From Sphingobacterium yanglingense (GTDB taxonomy: Bacteria > Bacteroidota > Bacteroidia > Sphingobacteriales > Sphingobacteriaceae), in assembly GCF_004363245.1 (NCBI RefSeq), contig NZ_SNYV01000013.1, positions 22,881 to 86,880 of the forward strand: a stretch of DNA of 64,000 nucleotides. The letters run 5' to 3'. Positions within the stretch are counted from its first letter, which is position 1. Every line of letters starts with the position of its first letter. Below are positions 1-7,917 of this stretch, piece by piece. The position numbers were made by a program, and so were the translations under genes. The notes under the pieces are model-generated. The model did no database searches and was not told where the DNA came from. It saw only the letters and a program-made list of their open reading frames with translations.

Positions 1-192
1 CCGAATTCGAATCTAGAGGCATGTAGAGCTGCATGGCAAGCTCCTGCAGCGACATATTCTTTTGAAATAAAGGGAGCGACTGCCGAGACGCAAGTATGGT
101 TCTTAGGGGGAGCTTTTGATCAACGTGCAGGAAACTGGCCTAAAACGACAAACCGCATTTTTATCGATGATGTCGTCGTCACTGTAAAGTAA
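1..192 (+). CDS. C-terminal fragment of an exported beta-sandwich (carbohydrate-binding-like) protein
   Basis: Open in frame 1 from the window edge to TAA at 190-192, giving 63 residues. The tail reads like the last strands of a carbohydrate-binding-like beta-sandwich, with aromatic residues (QVWFLGGAFD, GNWPKTTNR) and the ending FIDDVVVTVK, which is common in Bacteroidota surface glycan-binding or SusE/F-like proteins. The gene sits 73 bp upstream of a secreted phosphoesterase on the same strand and is followed by a strong terminator. The start and the main domains lie outside the window, so the specific function is unknown. Alternatives are a glycoside hydrolase or a lipoprotein ending in such a module. 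Confidence 0.6.
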   Translation, partial: PNSNLEACRAAWQAPAATYSFEIKGATAETQVWFLGGAFDQRAGNWPKTTNRIFIDDVVVTVK

Positions 193-220
193 ATGTAATC
201 AACCTATAGTTAACTATAAA

Positions 221-251
221 GTCCGTGCAGAGTATTCCGCACGGGCTTTTT
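221..251 (+). terminator. Rho-independent terminator after the partial gene
   Basis: The arms at 221-228 and 239-246 (core CCGTGC / GCACGG) enclose a 10-nt loop and are followed directly by five T. It ends the upstream gene just before the ATG at 266. Confidence 0.75.
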
Positions 252-265
252 AATAACAGACAACA

Positions 266-2272
266 ATGAATAAGAAATTCCATTATAGTAGACGTTCCTT
301 TATCCATGCTTCTCTGATAACAGGATTAGGTCTTTCGTTGAATCTTTATAGTTGCACAAAATCTGTGGCCGAGCCTGCAGAACCTACCACACCAGATTCT
401 GGGGGAGGGGATGATGGTAAATTGAGTATTACAGGCGTGCTTATCGCTGCACATATAGATGCAACCAAAGGGTCAGAATATAGTATTAGCGGAAAGGGAT
501 TTGCAACGGGTGATCAGCTCTACTTTGAATCACGGGCTAATCTAACAGCAACTGGGAAATACACAATAACGAGTAAAAATGTTACAGCAGATCAGATCAG
601 TTTTGTGTTTCCAATGGATATCCCTTCGGATAGCTATAGGGTATCGGTAAAACGAGGTGCGCAGTCTTTTTTACTAGGGACGACAATCCTTAACCTGTAT
701 TTTAATGCTAATATTCCGGATAAGGCAGGTATGACTGTAAAAGGGGTAGTCTATGCAGCAGGTGTTGGGATTGCCAATGTGGTGGTATCTGATGGATTTG
801 AAGTGACGACAACAGATCAGGATGGTGTATATTATCTTCCGTCTAATAAAAAAGGAAGGTATGTCTTTGTGTCTATCCCCGGGAATTATGAAGTAGCGAC
901 TAGCATGAATGCGCCACAGTTTTTTCAACGTCTCAATTTGCCTGCGGATGTTGTCGAAACCAAAGATTTTGAATTGAAGGCGGTCAACAATGAAAAGCAT
1001 GCTGTAATGATTTTGGGTGATATGCATCTGGCTCGACGTACGGATGATATCAATCAATTTCAAAAAGGATTCTTGCCCGATGTCAATAAGTCTATTCAGG
1101 CCTATAAGAGCGCAGGTAATAAGGTGTATGCACTAACACTGGGGGATATGACCTGGGAAAGTTATTGGTATTCGAATAATTATGCTCTACCACAGTACTT
1201 GACCGAGATGAATAAGATTGAGGCTATGGTGTTCAATACGATGGGTAACCACGATAATGATCCTAAGGCCTCTGGCGATTGGGAATCTGAAAATACCTAT
1301 AGAACGATTATCGGACCGACTTATTATTCTTTCAACTTGGGTAAGGTACACTATGTCGTACTGGATAATATTGAGTATCTGAATGTAAATGAGGCGAGGA
1401 ATTATAACACTAAAATTGTAGAAAACCAGATTGAGTGGCTTAAAAAGGATCTGGCGACGATAACGGACAAAAGTACACCTATAGTAGTCGCTATGCATGC
1501 ACATTTGCATAGTAACCCTTCATTAAATAGTAGTGGTAGTGAGACAACAGGCTATAGGATTACTAATGCGGCTGATTTTGTCAATGCGTTGAAGGGCTTT
1601 ACGACGGTTCATGTGGTTACGGGACATACACATATCAATTATAATGTAGAGCTAGCTACTGCACCGAATATTATGGAGCATAACACGGGGGCAGTGTGTG
1701 CGACCTGGTGGTGGACCGGTAATGTGGGGTATGCAGGAAATCATATCTGTAAGGATGGTGCACCAGGTGGCTATGGTATTTGGGAAATGCAGGGGAGAGA
1801 TTTGAAATGGAAGTACAAGGCTATAGGCGAAAGCGAAGATTATCAGTTTAGGGCTTATGACCTCAATCAGGTGCATCTGACTAAGGATAAATATGCTCCA
1901 GCTTACACAGGATCGGAGTGGAATACGTATGCGGCTGAATATGCGAATCCAAATAAGAACAACGAGGTCTTAATTAATGTCTGGAATTATGATAAAGGCT
2001 GGAAGGTGGAGGTTACAGAAAACGGAACGCCCCTTACAGTAAACCGGGTGCGCATGCGTGACCCGTTGCATATTATATCGTATTCGGCGCAACGACTGAA
2101 CCGTAATGCCGTACCTACGGAAGATTTTGTGACGACCCTGACAGCACATATGTTTAAGGTAAAAGCTTCTTCGTCTACCAGTACATTGGAGATCCGGGTG
2201 ACTGATCGTTTTGGAAAGGTATATCGGGAAAGCATGGTGCGGCCTAAAACATTGGGCTATTTAATGAAGTAG
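266..2272 (+). CDS. Tat-type lipoprotein, calcineurin-like metallophosphoesterase
   Basis: A 668-residue protein. The N-terminus has a twin-arginine motif S-R-R-S-F-I (residues 8-13), a hydrophobic stretch and a lipobox LYSC with Cys30, so it is probably a Tat-exported lipoprotein. Metallophosphoesterase metal-binding motifs follow in order: GDMH near 251, GDMTWE near 294, GNHDND near 327, HAHLH near 412 and GHTH near 453. An N-terminal beta-domain (about 50-240) and a C-terminal domain (about 490-668) match the architecture called MetallophosN / Metallophos / MetallophosC in Bacteroidota. The likely role is hydrolysis of phosphate esters at the cell surface; the substrate is unknown. A degraded copy of its last 23 codons lies at 3189-3260, after the next gene. 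Confidence 0.85.
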   Translation: MNKKFHYSRRSFIHASLITGLGLSLNLYSCTKSVAEPAEPTTPDSGGGDDGKLSITGVLIAAHIDATKGSEYSISGKGFATGDQLYFESRANLTATGKYTITSKNVTADQISFVFPMDIPSDSYRVSVKRGAQSFLLGTTILNLYFNANIPDKAGMTVKGVVYAAGVGIANVVVSDGFEVTTTDQDGVYYLPSNKKGRYVFVSIPGNYEVATSMNAPQFFQRLNLPADVVETKDFELKAVNNEKHAVMILGDMHLARRTDDINQFQKGFLPDVNKSIQAYKSAGNKVYALTLGDMTWESYWYSNNYALPQYLTEMNKIEAMVFNTMGNHDNDPKASGDWESENTYRTIIGPTYYSFNLGKVHYVVLDNIEYLNVNEARNYNTKIVENQIEWLKKDLATITDKSTPIVVAMHAHLHSNPSLNSSGSETTGYRITNAADFVNALKGFTTVHVVTGHTHINYNVELATAPNIMEHNTGAVCATWWWTGNVGYAGNHICKDGAPGGYGIWEMQGRDLKWKYKAIGESEDYQFRAYDLNQVHLTKDKYAPAYTGSEWNTYAAEYANPNKNNEVLINVWNYDKGWKVEVTENGTPLTVNRVRMRDPLHIISYSAQRLNRNAVPTEDFVTTLTAHMFKVKASSSTSTLEIRVTDRFGKVYRESMVRPKTLGYLMK

Positions 2273-2335
2273 TCGAGTACGTCATGTCGCAGCGTCACGA
2301 TTGTGGTCGACGAGTTCTCGGTGTCGGTTTATCGC

Positions 2336-2369
2336 GGACCTTGTGGAGACATCTATAGGGTATCTAGAC
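2336..2369 (+). repeat. Intergenic repeat A, copy 1 (partial)
   Basis: Shares the core ACCTTGTGGAGACATCTAT and the following GGGTATCTAGAC with copies at 2412-2463 and 4805-4855. It lacks the upstream GCCGGTACT segment. Another fragment of the same family (GTCATGTCG) sits at 2281-2289. Confidence 0.75.
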
Positions 2370-2411
2370 AACGGATGTAATGCTCGAGGGGATAAGTCGT
2401 AATTCTTGGTA

Positions 2412-2463
2412 GCCGGTACTCCGTCATGTCGACCTTGTGGAGACATCTATGGGCTATCTAGAC
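2412..2463 (+). repeat. Intergenic repeat A, copy 2
   Basis: A 52-bp unit beginning GCCGGTACTCCGTCATGTCG and continuing with the shared core. It is nearly identical to 4805-4855. It ends 38 bp upstream of the beta-barrel gene start at 2502. Bacteroidota genomes often carry GTCAT..CGAC..GGAGA.ATCT repeats; this looks like a local variant. Confidence 0.8.
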
Positions 2464-2501
2464 GGTGAGTATAATTATTATTAGTGTTAAATTTTTTTAA
2501 A

Positions 2502-3128
2502 ATGAAAGCTATATTAATATCATTTGTCGGGATTTTGGTGTTTGGCTTTAGCGCACAGGCACAAACCGAATTTGGGCTAAAAGCAGGAGCTAGTTTTCCC
2601 TCTTATAAATGTGCTGATTCGGAAGTACTTGGAGAGACGAAATCTCTTACTAGTTTCTATTTAGCAGGCTACCTTGATACGCGTATTGCTTCAGGACTTT
2701 ATTTTCAACCTGAGGTATCCCTACAAGGAAAAGGAAGTAAGCTGGTAGAGTCGCAGGAACGAGGGGCATGGCAGATTGAACAGAAAACCAAATGGTTGGA
2801 TTTTGCTTTTAACTTTTTGGGGAAAGTGCCTATTGGGCAAATAGGGAAGGTATTTGTTGGTGCTGGTCCTTATATTGGATTTGCGATGGACGGGATCAAT
2901 GAATATGCCGAAAAGGGCACTACCACAGCCGTGATTATCTATGATGATAATGCCATGAGAAGCTTTGATTATGGTGTTAATGCGTTGACAGGGATTAAAT
3001 TTGCCAAGCGTTTTTCTGTGACAGCTAATTATAGGATGGGGATGGCTAATATCGCAGAGAGTGCTTTTAAGTGGTCGGATAATGTCAAAAACCGAGTGTT
3101 TTCTGTAGGTGTTGGAGTTGGTTTGTGA
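2502..3128 (+). CDS. Outer membrane beta-barrel (porin-family) protein
   Basis: Reading from ATG 2502 gives 208 residues. A GTG at 2484 is in frame, but the ATG begins directly with a typical signal peptide (MKAILISFVGILVFGFSAQAQ), cleaved after AQA. The mature protein begins TEFGLKAGASFPSY and has alternating aromatic/Gly strands ending in FSVGVGVGL, the pattern of the OMP_b-brl / OmpA-like eight-stranded barrel (PF13568-type). Specific function is unknown; these are usually small non-specific barrels. Repeat A lies just upstream, and a fragment of a second copy of this gene occurs at 4874-4942, so the patch has undergone duplication and decay. Confidence 0.8.
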   Translation: MKAILISFVGILVFGFSAQAQTEFGLKAGASFPSYKCADSEVLGETKSLTSFYLAGYLDTRIASGLYFQPEVSLQGKGSKLVESQERGAWQIEQKTKWLDFAFNFLGKVPIGQIGKVFVGAGPYIGFAMDGINEYAEKGTTTAVIIYDDNAMRSFDYGVNALTGIKFAKRFSVTANYRMGMANIAESAFKWSDNVKNRVFSVGVGVGL

Positions 3129-3188
3129 TGTAAGGTATGACTTTTAGAGGAGCTATTTGTGCTGAGGAGCTTTTTTACGGTTAACTGG

Positions 3189-3260
3189 AGGTTTAGCTTT
3201 GGAAAGGTATACCGACAGACGATGGTTCGTCCCAAAGGATTGGATTATTTAATGAAGTAA
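3189..3260 (+). pseudogene. 3' remnant of a second metallophosphoesterase gene
   Basis: Twenty-three codons plus stop read RFSFGKVYRQTMVRPKGLDY then LMK. The intact gene at 266-2272 ends DRFGKVYRESMVRPKTLGY then LMK. About 16 of the last 20 residues are identical and DNA similarity is visible (TTTGGAAAGGTATA, TATTTAATGAAGTA). No start or upstream homology remains, so this is a decayed copy. Confidence 0.75.
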
Positions 3261-3306
3261 TCAAAAGCGGCTGTTTTTTAAATAGCTTCTTCTTTATTCT
3301 TAATGT

Positions 3307-3338
3307 TTTGAATAATGGATGTTTTTTCTTTATCTTAA
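3307..3338 (+). promoter_or_regulatory. Candidate Bacteroidota-type promoter for the M23-like gene
   Basis: TTTG at 3307-3310, 20 bp spacer, then TATCTTAA at 3331-3338. This fits the TTTG-N19-21-TAnnTTTG pattern with two mismatches in the -7 box. The start codon is 18 bp downstream. Confidence 0.35.
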
Positions 3339-3356
3339 AGCATTATAAACGAGATT

Positions 3357-4286
3357 ATGAAGATAAAAAATATTTTATGCTGTTCGCTGTGCTTTATTAT
3401 GTCATCATGGGCATGGGGACAGGAGAGCGCGCTCAAACTTACCTCTAAACGCAACGACGATAAATCTGTGGAATTGTATTTTGAGAAGGATGATCCGGGG
3501 ACTATGACGGTCAACCTCAAATTTAAATCACTTAGTAATTCGAGTGTTCCGACGAATATCTGTAGAGCAGAAGGATACTCGGGGCCGTTACTGACTTTAA
3601 GGCCTATGAACAAGGATAATGGAATTGATTTGTCCTATAGTTACCGTTATATTAGAGGACGTCTGATGCCTAAGTTTGATGAAACATTTGTTTATGCAAT
3701 CCCTTTTAGAACTGGTACCGAAGTCTATGCGCGTGAAGCTGGTTTTTTGAGTGCAAGATATTTCGGAAATACGACGCCGGATGATTGGAAAGTCTATCAT
3801 TTTTATACAAATGATCAACAAGAAGTGACTGCTTCGAGAAAAGGAGTTGTGGTAGAAATAAACGACCGACATGAGGATGCAGTGCTAGAGGATAAGGAAT
3901 ACAGCTCGAGTACGAACAGTATTATGATAGAGCATAAAGATGGTTCATTGTTGAAATACGATGGATTGAGCAAGGACAATATGAAGGTGAAACTGGGTGA
4001 TGTTGTATTCCCTGGGCAGGTAATCGGAAAGAATGTAAAGCGGGGTAAATACGGGTATTTTGTGAGTTTTATGTTGATGTATCTTAAATCTGCCGATCTG
4101 GATGCGAATGAAGGAAAAAATATTACGAATTCTACTAGCTTCTATGGTTTTATCACGCCACTCTTTGATGTGGGGACGGAAGCTGTTGTCTTGACGAAAG
4201 ATGCGAAATATACGGCATCGATTAGTCCTGATCTTATCACCAAAGAAATGAGTAAGAAGGAGATAAAGAAGTATAACGGGAAATAA
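3357..4286 (+). CDS. Exported degenerate M23 (LytM-fold) peptidase-like protein
   Basis: A 309-residue protein with a signal peptide ending near WAWGQ (residue 22). Residues about 150-250 follow the M23 beta-lytic peptidase pattern: a start like RKGVVVEIND, then NSIMIEHKDGSLLKYDGLS, then VKLGDVVFPGQVIGKN. These match the family's GNxVxIxHxxG..YxHL..V..GqxVkkGqxIG core. The zinc and catalytic histidines are not kept: the usual YAHL is YDGL, and the usual HLHFE is replaced by YFVSFML. It is therefore probably a non-catalytic LytM-fold protein that binds peptidoglycan or acts as a regulator. No operon partner is evident. Confidence 0.65.
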   Translation: MKIKNILCCSLCFIMSSWAWGQESALKLTSKRNDDKSVELYFEKDDPGTMTVNLKFKSLSNSSVPTNICRAEGYSGPLLTLRPMNKDNGIDLSYSYRYIRGRLMPKFDETFVYAIPFRTGTEVYAREAGFLSARYFGNTTPDDWKVYHFYTNDQQEVTASRKGVVVEINDRHEDAVLEDKEYSSSTNSIMIEHKDGSLLKYDGLSKDNMKVKLGDVVFPGQVIGKNVKRGKYGYFVSFMLMYLKSADLDANEGKNITNSTSFYGFITPLFDVGTEAVVLTKDAKYTASISPDLITKEMSKKEIKKYNGK

Positions 4287-4339
4287 GGCTTGTCGCTATC
4301 ACTATGATTAAACAAAAAAAGAGCGATCTAAAAAGCTTG

Positions 4340-4725
4340 AATTTCCCGTCTTTGCGAGAGGTAGGTTTTTTTAACAAACACAGAGGAGATTTGATGACAG
4401 TGCGTAGCTTTAACCGAGCTTGCGAGCTCACCAAAAGTAATCCGTCTTTGCGAGGATTCAGCCAAGTAGCCGGAGACGAAGCAATCTTAAAAATGGCTTT
4501 ACGATATATGGCTTATAGATCGCTTCGTAGCCTCGCGATGACGAGATAGTTTTTAAACCGAGTTTGCGAGCTTACCAAAGGTAATCTGTCATTGGTAGGA
4601 AGTATGAAGACCCGCGAAGGCAGATGCGTAGCAAACTAATCTGTGCTTTGAGTAAGTTAGATTGCCACACCATTCCCGATTCTCGGGACAGGCTGTTCCT
4701 CAGGTTTGCAATGACGATGACTTAT
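4340..4725. repeat. Cluster of REP-like intergenic elements
   Basis: Several degenerate copies of a palindromic family with ends TTTGCGAGG and GACGAAGCAATC. Forward copies occur near 4349-4362 and 4443-4488. An inverted copy lies at 4519-4544 (GATCGCTTCGTAGCCTCGCG then ATGACG). Further decayed copies are at about 4566-4650 and 4665-4720 (AGATTGCCAC ... TTTGCAATGACGATGAC). The forward copy at 4443-4488 and the inverted copy at 4519-4544 can pair into a long hairpin. Such TCATTGCGAGG...AAGCAATCT repeats are familiar from Bacteroidota intergenic DNA. Confidence 0.65.
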
Positions 4726-4804
4726 TGCTTTTTAGACACCTTATCTGTTTTTAGATTTGCTTCCTAAGGCAGAACAGAATTTAAGGCAGAATATACTCTT
4801 GCAC

Positions 4805-4855
4805 GCCGGTACTCCGTCATGTCGACCTTGTGGAGACATCTATAGGCGATCTACC
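4805..4855 (+). repeat. Intergenic repeat A, copy 3
   Basis: Almost identical to 2412-2463 over its whole length, diverging only after GACATCTAT (AGGCGATCTA instead of GGGCTATCTA). As with copy 2, beta-barrel gene sequence follows, here only as a remnant. Confidence 0.8.
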
Positions 4856-4873
4856 TGGTGAATTCTATTGAGT

Positions 4874-4942
4874 AGGCTAGCCGATACCCGTATTGCTTCA
4901 GGACTTTATCATCAACCTGAGATGTCGTTGCAAGGAAGAGAA
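4874..4942 (+). pseudogene. Internal remnant of a second beta-barrel gene
   Basis: Twenty-three codons read RLADTRIASGLYHQPEMSLQ then GRE. The intact gene at 2667-2735 reads GYLDTRIASGLYFQPEVSLQ then GKG. Codon-level DNA identity is high (CGTATTGCTTCAGGACTTTA). The 5' part that should lie between repeat A and this point (about 200 bp in the intact locus) and the rest of the gene are missing. Confidence 0.8.
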
Positions 4943-5066
4943 ATTGGGGCTTTGCTGCCTTTAATAATGGGAGGATATGACGATAAAATATTGAAAATTA
5001 GAGCGAAATGTAGGTAATAATATTTGCAATCTTTATATTAGAGTTTTAAAAAATAATAATCAACTT

Positions 5067-6359
5067 ATGAAAAGCCCCCAATTTATTAACCTATTGGCTC
5101 TGCTATGTTTTGGATTGTTAATTTCCCACGCGGGATATGCTCAGTCTAGATCTTCGCAAGCTATTCAGGTATTGGTGTCACCAAACAAACCTGATTGGAC
5201 TTATAACAAAAATGAGGAAGCCTCTTTTAAAATTCAGGTATTGCAACATCAAGTCCCTTTGACAGATATTGAAATTACCTATAGTGTAGGCCTAGAAAAA
5301 ATGACACCTACTGACCAAGGTAAAGTGAAGCTAAAGGACGGTTTTGCGGTGGTAAAGGGCAGGTTGGCCGCGCCTGGGTTTTTACGTTGTGAAGCAAAAG
5401 TATCTATAGACGGGCGTTGGTATAGTGGTATTGCTACAGCAGGATATGTACCATTGGACATCAAACCGACTCAGACATTGCCAGATGATTTTCAAGAATA
5501 TTGGGATACGGCAATAGCTAAGGCCTCGAAGGTACCTCTGGATGCGAAGTTAACATTATTGCCCGAGCGATGTACGGAAAACGTAGATGTATACCATGTA
5601 AATATGCAAAATGCAGCCGCTGGGACACGTCAATATGGTATACTGGCTAAGCCAAAAAAGGAGGGTAAGTATCCTGCGGTATTATCGGTCCCTGGCGCCG
5701 GTATTCGTCCGTATGCTGGTGTTATTGATCTTGCAGAAAAGGGTATAATTACACTGCAAATCGGTATTCATGGTATTCCTGTCACCTATGAAACAGGGCT
5801 GTACAATGACTTGGGCAATGGTCCACTAAAAGGATATCCATTCTTTAATTTGGATGATAGGGATAGTTACTACTATAATAGGGTGTACTTGGGCTGTGTA
5901 AGAGCTGTGGATTTTCTATACGCTTTGCCAGAGTTTAATGGTAATGATCTATTGGTCTGGGGTGGTAGCCAAGGTGGTGCTTTAGCTATTATTACGGCTT
6001 CTTTGGATAGTCGGGTAAAGGGCTTGGCCTCACTGTATCCTGCTTTGAGTGATCTCACTGGTTATATGCACAATCGTGCGGGTGGATGGCCTCATATGTT
6101 TAGAACGGATGTGGATGAGAATAAAGTGAAGGTGTCGGCTTACTATGATGTGGTCAATTTTGCCCGTTTTGTAAAGGTGCCCGGATTTTATACCTGGGGA
6201 TATAATGATGATACATGTCCTCCAACTTCTTATTATTCGGCATATAATCTTATTAATGCACCTAAAGAATTATACCTGGTACAAGAGACTGGCCATTGGA
6301 CTTATCCTGAGCAACATCAAGAAATAGAAAAATGGATGCTCAAGCAGTTGAAGAAATAA
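5067..6359 (+). CDS. Secreted acetylxylan esterase / cephalosporin-C deacetylase-type hydrolase
   Basis: A 430-residue protein with a signal peptide ending AGYAQ (residue 26). Residues 27-130 form a beta-rich N-terminal domain; residues about 135-430 are an alpha/beta hydrolase of the AXE1 family (PF05448-type). The nucleophile elbow is GGSQGG near 303, the acid is probably an Asp in YNDDTCPPTS near 385, and the catalytic His lies in ETGHWTYPEQ near 414. It should remove acetyl groups from plant polysaccharides or similar carbohydrates in the periplasm or outside the cell. No polysaccharide-utilisation partner (SusC/D) is adjacent. Confidence 0.85.
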   Translation: MKSPQFINLLALLCFGLLISHAGYAQSRSSQAIQVLVSPNKPDWTYNKNEEASFKIQVLQHQVPLTDIEITYSVGLEKMTPTDQGKVKLKDGFAVVKGRLAAPGFLRCEAKVSIDGRWYSGIATAGYVPLDIKPTQTLPDDFQEYWDTAIAKASKVPLDAKLTLLPERCTENVDVYHVNMQNAAAGTRQYGILAKPKKEGKYPAVLSVPGAGIRPYAGVIDLAEKGIITLQIGIHGIPVTYETGLYNDLGNGPLKGYPFFNLDDRDSYYYNRVYLGCVRAVDFLYALPEFNGNDLLVWGGSQGGALAIITASLDSRVKGLASLYPALSDLTGYMHNRAGGWPHMFRTDVDENKVKVSAYYDVVNFARFVKVPGFYTWGYNDDTCPPTSYYSAYNLINAPKELYLVQETGHWTYPEQHQEIEKWMLKQLKK

Positions 6360-6374
6360 AAGAAATATAGCGTA

Positions 6375-6418
6375 AATCAACATAAAAAGGGGCATCGTAT
6401 GCCCCTTTTATGTTGATT
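6375..6418. terminator. Bidirectional terminator between the esterase gene and speA
   Basis: A long, almost perfect hairpin: AATCAACATA and TATGTTGATT on the outside, AAAAGGGGCAT / ATGCCCCTTTT on the inside, with a 3-nt CGT loop and one extra A in the left arm. The A and T runs flank the GC stem, so it works for both convergent genes; it overlaps the speA stop codon. Confidence 0.9.
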
Positions 6419-7808
6419 ATTGATATCCTAAAAGTTTCATGACCTGTTTGGAGTTTTGCTCCTCACCGAATACTTCGTAGTTGAATGTCTCGTCTCTATT
6501 ACGACGGATGATCACGTGCTTAGGTGATGGCAGTAGACAGTGGTGTATGCCTCCATAGCCACTTAATACATCTTGGTAAGCTCCCGTGTGGAAGAAGCCA
6601 AGGTACTGCACCTTACGTGTCTTAGGCATGAACACGGAGTTCATGTGTGCCTCTTGGTTGTAGTAATCCTGTCCGTCGCAGGTGATACCACCTAAATTGA
6701 CCCGTTCGTATTCCGAATCCCAATTGTTGATCGGTAATAGGATGTACTTTTGGTTCAACGCCCATACGTCCGGTAGGTTGGTAATGAATGAACCATCGAT
6801 CATAAACCATTTCTCACGGTCATTCTGTAACTTACGGCCTAATACTTTGTAAAGTATACCTGATGCCTCAGCCACCGTATACTTACCAAATTCGGTAATA
6901 ATATCCGGTTCCATGACCTCGTGGTGCGCGCAGATCTGCTTGATGCGGTTTACGATCTCATTGACCATGTATTCGTAATCGAAGTCATGCACCAAAGAGT
7001 CTTTGAATGGCATACCGCCACCAATATCTAAGGTATCTAGATCTGGGTTTACTTTTTTGAATTTACAGTACAAAGTCACGTACTTCTCTAATTCGTTCCA
7101 GTAGTAAGGGGTGTCCGAAATACCGGAGTTGATAAAGAAATGCAATAACTTAACCTTGAAGTTAGGGTTGTCTGCAATCTTATTGTTGTAAAAATCGATA
7201 ACGTCTTCAATACGTATACCTAGGCGCGAAGTATAAAACTGCGAGTCTGGTTGCTCCTCTGAGGCGATACGTATCCCTAGGGCACAAGGTTGGTCTAGCT
7301 CTATCTCATCGTCATAGAGGTTGAACTCTTCCTTATTGTCCAATACCGGGATGATATTCGTATAACCATCATGGATCATATCGATGATATACTGCTTGTA
7401 CTGGTAGGTCTTAAAACCATTACAGATTACGGTAATGTCTTTGGTCACCGTACCGGCACGTTCTAAGGAGTCGATCATAGGCATATCAAAAGCCGATGAG
7501 GTCTCCAAGTGGATGTCATTTTTTAAGGCTTCCTCTACGATATGTTTGAAGTGGGAAGATTTGGTACAATAACAGTACTTATACGATCCCCTATAATCGT
7601 GTTTAAGGATAGCGGTTTGAAAAAGAATCTTCGCCTGTTGAATTTTTTTGCTGATTATAGGTAAATAAGTAAAACGTAGTGGCGTGCCATACGTCTCTAT
7701 CATTTCCATCAAATTCAAATCGTGGAAGTACAATTCGTCGTCGATTATTTCGAATCCGTCTTGCGGAAAACCAACACTTAAGTCAAGAAATTCCTGATAG
7801 CTCTGCAT
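6417..7808 (-). CDS. speA: Biosynthetic arginine decarboxylase, Bacteroidota form
   Basis: A 463-residue fold-type III PLP decarboxylase that converts arginine to agmatine in polyamine synthesis. The PLP lysine is K83 in YCYCTKSSHF. HLETSSAFD near 116, DIGGGMPFKD near 262 and ITEFGKYTVAEASG near 305 match the alanine-racemase-like barrel. The protein is shorter than the roughly 630-residue enterobacterial SpeA, which is usual for the Bacteroidota clade. It is transcribed alone, divergently from argS. Ornithine or diaminopimelate decarboxylase are less likely because the sequence matches the recalled arginine clade better. Confidence 0.8.
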   Translation of the reverse strand: MQSYQEFLDLSVGFPQDGFEIIDDELYFHDLNLMEMIETYGTPLRFTYLPIISKKIQQAKILFQTAILKHDYRGSYKYCYCTKSSHFKHIVEEALKNDIHLETSSAFDMPMIDSLERAGTVTKDITVICNGFKTYQYKQYIIDMIHDGYTNIIPVLDNKEEFNLYDDEIELDQPCALGIRIASEEQPDSQFYTSRLGIRIEDVIDFYNNKIADNPNFKVKLLHFFINSGISDTPYYWNELEKYVTLYCKFKKVNPDLDTLDIGGGMPFKDSLVHDFDYEYMVNEIVNRIKQICAHHEVMEPDIITEFGKYTVAEASGILYKVLGRKLQNDREKWFMIDGSFITNLPDVWALNQKYILLPINNWDSEYERVNLGGITCDGQDYYNQEAHMNSVFMPKTRKVQYLGFFHTGAYQDVLSGYGGIHHCLLPSPKHVIIRRNRDETFNYEVFGEEQNSKQVMKLLGYQ

Positions 7809-7824
7809 TTTTTATTATTTTTGG

Positions 7825-7855
7825 CAAAGATATACTTTCATAATGAATACCTAAA
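7825..7855 (-). promoter_or_regulatory. Promoter for speA
   Basis: On the minus strand, TTTA (7855-7852), a 19-bp spacer and TATCTTTG (7832-7825), a perfect TAnnTTTG -7 box. It lies 17 bp upstream of the speA ATG. Confidence 0.6.
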
Positions 7856-7917
7856 CACTTTGAGTGTTATTTTTATGTCTCATTATCAGAAAGATACAAA
7901 TATTACACAATATTTAC

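Larger units (their letters stand above)
4287..5066. other. Gene-free 780-bp stretch of degenerate repeats and a gene remnant
   Basis: No convincing gene. It contains a cluster of REP-like elements (4340-4725), one copy of repeat A (4805-4855) and a remnant of the small beta-barrel gene (4874-4942). An open frame at 4304-4549 is a translation of repeats. The last 80 bp are AT-rich and lead into the esterase gene. Confidence 0.7.

Noticed and set aside
4304..4549. 81-codon open frame after the M23-like gene
   Set aside because: It is a translation of REP-like repeats; the ending RSLRSLAMTR is a typical repeat artefact, and no family features are seen.
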